From Halichoerus grypus (lineage: Eukaryota > Chordata > Mammalia > Carnivora > Phocidae): a DNA stretch of 64,000 nt. The translations under genes and the position numbers were made by a program. Positions 58,870 through 64,000 of this stretch are shown piece by piece; position 1 is the stretch's first letter; each line of letters starts with the position of its first letter. The notes under the pieces were generated by a model. The model saw only the letters and a program-made list of their open reading frames with translations. It was not told the origin of the DNA and ran no database searches. The DNA lies in contig NC_135725.1 in the NCBI RefSeq assembly GCF_964656455.1, positions 49,297,688 to 49,361,687 of the forward strand, written 5' to 3'.

Positions 58870-59038
58870 GGGACGCATTGGTGGCTCAGTTGGTTAAATG
58901 TCTGCCTTCAGCCCAGGTCACGATCCATCGGGCTCCTTTCTCAGTGGGGATCCTGGTTCTTCGTCTGCCTGCCGCTCCCCCTGCTTGTGTGCTCTCTCTC
59001 TCTCTGACAAATAAATAAAATCTAAAAAAAAAAAAAAA
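58870..59038 (+). mobile_element. SINEC with internal deletion
   Basis: Perfect duplication aggaaatgtggtcta (58855-58869 and 59039-59053). About 25 bases between 'cacgatcc' and 'atcgggctcc' are missing, consistent with a slip between short repeats. Confidence 0.95.
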
Positions 59039-59053
59039 AGGAAATGTGGTCTA

Positions 59054-59542
59054 AGATCTTATTTTTAAATTCTGTTAATATTTCTCTTGAGGACTAGAAT
59101 GCTAGTGTGGTTGTATCTCTTGATTGGGCCCTGATTGATACCCAAATACATCTAAATGTTCCATTTTTATTTGAAAATAATACATATTTACTGTTTATTT
59201 GGTATTAAATGATATATTGCTATGCAGATTTATTAAATCAAACTTAAACATTCAAATCTTTTATATCATTACTCTTTTTTTTTTACTATTTGTTTTCCAT
59301 TCATTCCCCCTTACATATGCTTTCGTCTTTCTCTTTTCATTACTTTTTCAGTTTGCTATAGTTCTTTTATCTTATTTCACTTTTTCTCTAGTGCTTTGAA
59401 GTTATATTCTTTATTTCTATTCTTTTAATATTTATCCATGATATTTTTTACCATGTATATTTAAGCAAAAATCTAACGTTCATATATAAACACCCTTCCT
59501 GTACAACTTAGTACTCTTGACCTTCTGACTTTGTTTAATCTT
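59054..59542. other. T-rich LINE-like debris
   Basis: Resembles inverted L1 ORF2 ('ctctagtgctttgaagttat'); no frame of note. Confidence 0.4.
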
Positions 59543-59561
59543 AAAAATTAGGCATCATCAT

Positions 59562-59752
59562 GGGTGCCTGGGTGGCTCAGTCACTGGTCGTCTGCCTCTG
59601 GCTCAGGTCATGATCCCAGGGTCCTGGGATCGAGCCGGGCATCTGGCTCCCTGCTTGTAGAGAAGCCTGCTTCTCCCTCTCTCACTTCCCCTGCTTGTGT
59701 TCCCTCTCTCACTATATCTCTCTCTGTCAAATAAATAAATAAAATCTTTAAA
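59562..59752 (+). mobile_element. SINEC
   Basis: Perfect duplication aaaaattaggcatcatcat (59543-59561 and 59753-59771). Confidence 0.96.
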
Positions 59753-59841
59753 AAAAATTAGGCATCATCATTATTATATTTGTTATATTATTTAATATAG
59801 ACTACTTTAGATTTACCTACCTGTCAGTTTCTTTTTTCTTT

Positions 59842-60027
59842 TTTTTTTTTTAAGATTTTATTTATTTATTTGAGAGAGAGAGAAGGAGAGCAGAGAGGGA
59901 GAGTGAGAGGAAGAAGCAGACTCCCCGCTGAGCAGAGACCCCCGCCCCCAGGACCCTGAGATCATGACCTGAGCCGGAGGCAGACACTTAACTGACAGAC
60001 CGACAGATCAAGCCAGCCAGGCGCCCC
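59842..60027 (-). mobile_element. SINEC, older subtype
   Basis: Inverted copy; duplication cagtttcttttttcttt (59825 onward and 60028-60044). The head has a short internal duplication near 'gacagaccgacagatc'. Confidence 0.94.
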
Positions 60028-60044
60028 CAGTTTCTTTTTTCTTT

Positions 60045-61098
60045 GTCTTTGGTATAACTACAGATGCATTATAACTTTCAAGGTGTGAATTTCTTTTGAT
60101 CCCGTTTGGAATACATTGTGTTTCTTGTTTTTATGGGTTCATTATCTTTCATCAGTTCTAGAAAATTCTGTCATTGTTTCCTCAGATAGTTCCTGTCTTC
60201 TATTTTCTTTATTCTTTCCTGGGAATTTGACTTGTTCATGTTAGACCTTCTCATTTTATCTCATGTTAGATCTTTAACTCATTTTATGGGTCTCTTGATT
60301 CCGTTTTAATATTTTCTATTCTCTATTCTATTAACTGTGTTTATCAAGGTCTAATATACGGCTTTATCCATGGATTCATTAATTTCAAAAATTTTATTTT
60401 ACATTTCCAAAATTCTATTTGCTTAATTTAAAATCTGGTTACTCTGGATAGTCTCTTGCTTGCTCATTTTGGTATTTCCATTAAAAAAATTTAAAAAAAC
60501 CTATCTTATACAAGTTCTTTTATATTGTGTATCTGATAATTTTAATACATGAAGTTGTTGGGTATTTAAATTTGTATTTATTATTGACTCTGAGTTTCAT
60601 TTATAGAAACCTTTTTCCTTCAGTGTTTACATTCCCTTGACTGGAGGCTCATTTATGTTTGATCTGAATTTGTGGAAATCTTGGGGGCCAAAATTGATGA
60701 TGCTTTTCCCTAGAACATATTTACTATTGCTTCTTCTAGAGACTAGTCACTAGAGGGTACTAGTGACTTTAAACCAGGAATGTGGTCACCTTGGTGGCTT
60801 AGCTCAAGCTGCAAACTCATCCCAGGCACTCCTACCATTCATATTTTCCTAGAACTTATTGTTTCTTTTTCAGTTACAGCTTTCTTTTTCTTTTTTCCTT
60901 AATTTCCTGAAAGATCAACAAAATATTAAAAAATATTTACTCTGGATCTAAATGTTTTGTGGTGAGAAGTCCTTCAAGATATCTGTTGCTTCATAGTCCC
61001 TGAACTAGAAACTACCTTCTCAAATTTCTAATAGAATTTGTAATTTATATTTTAAATATTTATAATTAAGTACACTAATATTCTGTTATTCAGCCATT
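60045..61098 (-). mobile_element. Old L1-type LINE debris, inverted
   Basis: 'tctagaaaattctgtcattg', 'ttctattctctattctatta', 'ctggttactctggatagtct' follow a decayed inverted L1. Confidence 0.5.
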
Positions 61099-61105
61099 TT
61101 ACTGC

Positions 61106-61286
61106 ATTTATTTGACAGAGAGAGACACAGCGAGAGAGTGAACACAAGCAGGGGGAGTGGGAGAGGGAGAAGCAAGCTTTCCGCAGAGCAGGGAGCCTGA
61201 TGGAGGGTCCCGATCGATCCCAGGAGCCTGGGATCATGACCTGAGCCAAAGGCAGACGCTTAACGACTGAGCCACTCAGGCGCCCC
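61106..61286 (-). mobile_element. SINEC with shortened tail
   Basis: Inverted copy that starts directly at 'catttatttgacagagag', lacking the usual poly(T) and 'aaagattttatt'. Short flanks tactgcat / tactacat. Contains a small 'gatc' duplication ('cccgatcgatccc'). Confidence 0.92.
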
Positions 61287-61294
61287 TACTACAT

Positions 61295-62040
61295 ATTTAT
61301 TTTAGCAAATATATTTTGAATGTTTCAATTATTCTTTTTTTATTGTTGCTTATCATTTATTTTCTTTTACTTTTTAAATATAGAGGTAGTATTTTCAAAA
61401 CTTCCTGAGAGTATTTTTAAATGTTATTTAAAAACTTTTACTTTTTCCTGTATTAATTCTGATCTTTGGCAATTAGTTTTATATCTGAGTTCTATTCCTC
61501 TCTTATTTTTCTTTCTTATACATTGTCCATCTTATTTGTTGGTGATTTTGATCGCCCATTTCTATTTATAAGTTAGGGTCTATAAAAATCTAATTAGTAG
61601 CTGTCATTACAGTCTCTAGCCCGAGAATCTCCAGTCTTAGGACAGTGACTGCATGTTTCTATAACAGGCATTAGAACTTTTATGGTTTTGTGGAAATAGG
61701 GATTGAGTCTTATGACTGGATGTCATTTTGTCGGCATTTTGTTGGATGGATTTTTCTTTTTCTTTTTTATGAGGATGCTCTTTGTCCTTGTGATGGCTGT
61801 AAGTTACGTGGGCCAATGTCTTATTTCACTTGTCTTGGGACTTAGTCTGTTTTCTTCCTGGCGTAGAACTAGGTAAAGAATGAATCTGCCTCCTTTCCAA
61901 GGTCCACTTTTTCTCTCAGCTCTCACTGTGATCATGAAGTTGTTTTGGGTTTCTAAGGAAAACCTCACTTTTTGGGGTCTACTCTTTCATACGATTTTTG
62001 GTTCCTTTTGAGGTTCTTGGTTTCTTATCTCTGTTGGATT
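61295..62040. other. T-rich LINE-like sequence
   Basis: 61320-61620 is an inverted LINE relic. No gene. Confidence 0.4.
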
Positions 62041-62042
62041 TT

Positions 62043-62100
62043 GACACACACACACACACACACTTGCTCGCTCACTCACTCACACCCACACTCACTCAGC
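62043..62100. repeat. (CA)n and CACT-rich simple sequence
   Basis: About ten CA units pass into an imperfect (CACT)n stretch, forming the left border of the GC-rich block. Confidence 0.95.
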
Positions 62101-62101
62101 G

Positions 62102-62299
62102 GCTCTGGCCCAAACGCTGTGTTTGGGAGGAACCGCCCTAAGCGGGGAGAATGAACTGCGCATGCGCGAGCCGCAAATCTCTAGCCTTTCCAGAGCGGTG
62201 CCCGCCCTGAGCAGCCACGGGGTTTCCGGCGTGAAGCCCTGGGGCCGTCCCCCCACCTGATGTCTGCTAAAATCCCAGGGCGCAGCAACCTGAACGCAC
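62102..62299 (+). repeat. GC-block duplicate, copy A (CpG retained)
   Basis: Homologous to 63685-63852 in the same orientation: 'gctctggcccaaacgctgtg', 'gaactgcgcat', 'gcaaatctctagcct', 'agccctggggc', 'gcagcaacctgaacgca'. Most CpG sites are preserved here. Confidence 0.8.
62157..62168. promoter_or_regulatory. NRF1-type palindromic site
   Basis: tgcgcatgcgcg matches the known NRF1 recognition pattern exactly. In copy B the equivalent position has decayed to tgcacatagg. Confidence 0.6.
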
Positions 62300-63684
62300 C
62301 ATTCCATTCCGAAATCAGAAAATAAGGTGTGTCAGGCCGGCAGAGGACCTGAATGGGAGCCCACCTGCTGTCAGCTTTGGCTACCTCTTTCTCCTCTTCC
62401 TGCAGATGTGAGTACAGTTCGGTCTAAAGACCACTTGCCTCTACCTCTGTGCAAACCACAGGCCATGTCACCCGCACCAGCCTAGGGCCTCTGATAGCTA
62501 AAGGAGCTGGGCACCCCAGCTCTGGGATGGGCCGGGCATGCGCAGATTGAGGGCCAGAGGGCATTGGCGGCCCACCACCCCCACGCCTCCGCAATTCGCG
62601 GGCGCCGAAAGACATCTCAGTGACACGCGCCAGCCTTCCAACACTACCCCTTAATGCCCGAAATACGGCAGAGTAGACATTCTCACAACTAGACCCAGGC
62701 GGCTACCGCAGTGAATGAAATGGAATCCCACTGAAGCCTTCTGAGCACAGTTGAACCCAAGAGAAAAAAACAGCCCTTACGCCCTGAACCCAAGCGATAC
62801 GAACGAGCACACAGTCTACAGCGGGTCCTCAGGCGCCTCGGGCACCCCATCTGGGCACTGCTCTGGAGAAAGAGCAAGATGCTCAGTCAGATCAGTGCAC
62901 TTCACGGCAGTAGGGGGAATGAAAGAAACACACGTACTCTCACAGAAATATACAAAAACCCCTAGGTACTCACGCACATCCTCAGGGCTAGATGTTTCTC
63001 CTGGCCGCTGGGAGGAGTCTGCAGTTCATCCCAGGAGACCATCTCTGTCCACCAGCATTTGCCTTGGAGAGTAGCCTCAGGGAATTACTGTTTCTGACCC
63101 GTCTATCAGCACCCTGTGACCTGGGAACCGGGAGCTGGCTCGGGAGCCCAAGCCCCGCCCCCACCGCCCCCTCCCTACCCAATCAGGAAATAATCTCTCT
63201 TTTGCACACTGTGTACGATGTTCAGGGAAGGGCTGGGGCCAAGTCATGGTGGGTGGAGTCTAGGGTTTCCGAGGAAGGCAAACAGGGTGCAGTTGGAGCC
63301 CACAGGGTGTGGTATGTGACTTCGGATGTGTGGGGGAGTAAGGGCAGGTCCTGGCGGAGGGCAGGGAAAGGATGGCCTGGCATGTGCTGAGTGTCAAGGG
63401 TGGCTCAAAAAACAGCAGAATCTGGCTGGAGGGGAGGCAGCCACAACCACACTTCCCAGAGGAAGCCCCTTGGAGGAATCTCGGGAGATCTACAGGGCAG
63501 TAGGGGAGTCACGGGATGAGAAACACCTGGTGCCTCTGTGCCAAAGGCTCTTCCTTCCAGAAGCGCCCATAAGGAGTTTGGCTCACATCACGCAATCCCC
63601 AATTCTCTGGACTCCTTGACCCTCTCTGTCAGTCACAGGGCAAAGGCATCTCACTCCAGCAGCCTGGCCAGGTGCGGGGAACGT

Positions 63685-63852
63685 GCTCTGGCCCAAATGC
63701 TGTGCACCAGGGTGAACTGCACATAGGTGGGCCCCAAAACTATAGCCTTCTTGGAGCCCAAAGGGCCCAGGGCCAGGCCGGCTTCTGGCTTGGAACCCTG
63801 GGGCTCCAATCTGACTTCTGCCGGGGTTCAAGGCCTCAGCAACCAGAATGCA
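63685..63852 (+). repeat. GC-block duplicate, copy B (CpG decayed)
   Basis: 'gctctggcccaaatgctgtg', 'gaactgcacat', 'ccaaaactatagcct', 'aaccctggggc', 'ctcagcaaccagaatgca' align with copy A. Many CpG sites of A are TpG or CpA here. Confidence 0.8.
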
Positions 63853-63864
63853 TTTTATACTTAA

Positions 63865-64000
63865 AAAAATAGAAACGTTTTGGAAATATCATTCATATAG
63901 CACACCACTCACCCATTTAAACTACAATTCAGTGATTTTTAATATACTCAAAAAGTTGTGCAACAATCATCACTGTCTTAACTCCAGAAGAGTTTTCATA
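63865..64000 (-). mobile_element. Old L1 3' UTR, inverted, running off the window
   Basis: 'ctcacccatttaaactacaa', 'ttcagtgatttttaatatac', 'gttgtgcaacaatcatcact' is the inverted L1 3' UTR. The rest of the element should lie to the right of the window. Confidence 0.8.

Larger units (their letters stand above)
62095..63855. promoter_or_regulatory. GC-rich, CpG-bearing block with internal duplication
   Basis: Composition changes sharply at 62095 from AT-rich LINE debris to GC-rich sequence, and back after about 63855. CpG is frequent in 62100-62650 and 63090-63170 and sparse after 63200. Motifs include a perfect NRF1-type site (62157-62168), a 'gggcatgcgcag' relative at 62535-62546, GC-rich 'ccgcccccaccgccccctcc' at 63157-63176 and a CCAAT word at 63179. 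Open frames on both strands (for example 62751-63074 and 62992-63390 plus) match nothing I know. Candidates are an orphan promoter island, a non-coding RNA promoter, or the 5' region of an unrecognised repeat. Confidence 0.5.

Noticed and set aside
3151..61286. tRNA genes, suggested by tRNA-like heads
   Set aside because: All are tRNA-derived SINE heads joined to CT-rich bodies and A-tails. No free-standing cloverleaf with proper ends was seen.
62751..63390. 107- and 132-codon plus-strand frames in the right GC block
   Set aside because: No recognised domain, and GC-driven openness on both strands. Kept only as part of the unexplained block.

Overview
The window is nuclear DNA of a carnivoran mammal, most likely a non-dog, non-cat caniform (arctoid: bear or seal more likely than weasel). 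The evidence is about 38 tRNA-Lys-derived carnivore SINEs (SINEC / Can-SINE) plus three tiny SINE heads. Their body (a 'cctgggtggctcag' head and a 'ccccctgcttgtgttccctc' middle) is the arctoid type, not the dog or cat type. There are also young carnivore L1 tails, and an older mammalian layer of MIR, L2, MER5-type DNA elements and ERVL/MaLR LTRs. There is no bacterial or organellar sequence. Almost every open frame in the window is a chance frame, a SINE read through, or an L1 ORF2 relic.

The only protein-coding sequence I can support is two adjacent plus-strand exons at 32028-32133 and 32872-33147. Both have canonical AG/GT borders, matching phase and an uninterrupted frame. They encode about 127 residues that I recognise as part of fibrocystin/polyductin (PKHD1), an IPT/TIG-rich stretch at roughly one quarter of the protein. 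If the locus is the intact gene, nearly the whole window is PKHD1 intron, which suits the very large introns of that gene. The exons are isolated for about 30 kb on both sides, so a partial duplicate is the main alternative.

Layout: 1-760 is a GC/CpG-rich island of promoter type with no gene I can assign. 761-16500 is AT-rich non-coding DNA with SINEs, MIRs, an MLT1-type LTR and L1 tails, including one L1 tail with an apparent 3' transduction. 16540-20100 is a nest: an old minus-strand L1 split by a younger 5'-truncated L1 with a clear target-site duplication, followed by a SINE. 20100-31400 is old LINE debris and SINEs. 31400-34000 is the exon neighbourhood, heavily bombarded by SINEs. 34000-62000 is further LTR, LINE and SINE sequence. 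62095-63855 is a second GC-rich, CpG-containing block with a perfect NRF1-type site and a diverged internal duplication. The window ends inside an old L1 3' UTR.

The genes do not form an operon or pathway. I found no CRISPR array, no functional RNA gene and no intact mobile element. The unusual points are the orphan PKHD1 exons with two altered cysteine positions, the duplicated right-hand GC island, a ~190 bp unclassified duplication near the left end, SINE copies whose shapes normal target-primed integration does not explain, and a double SINE hit at one site.
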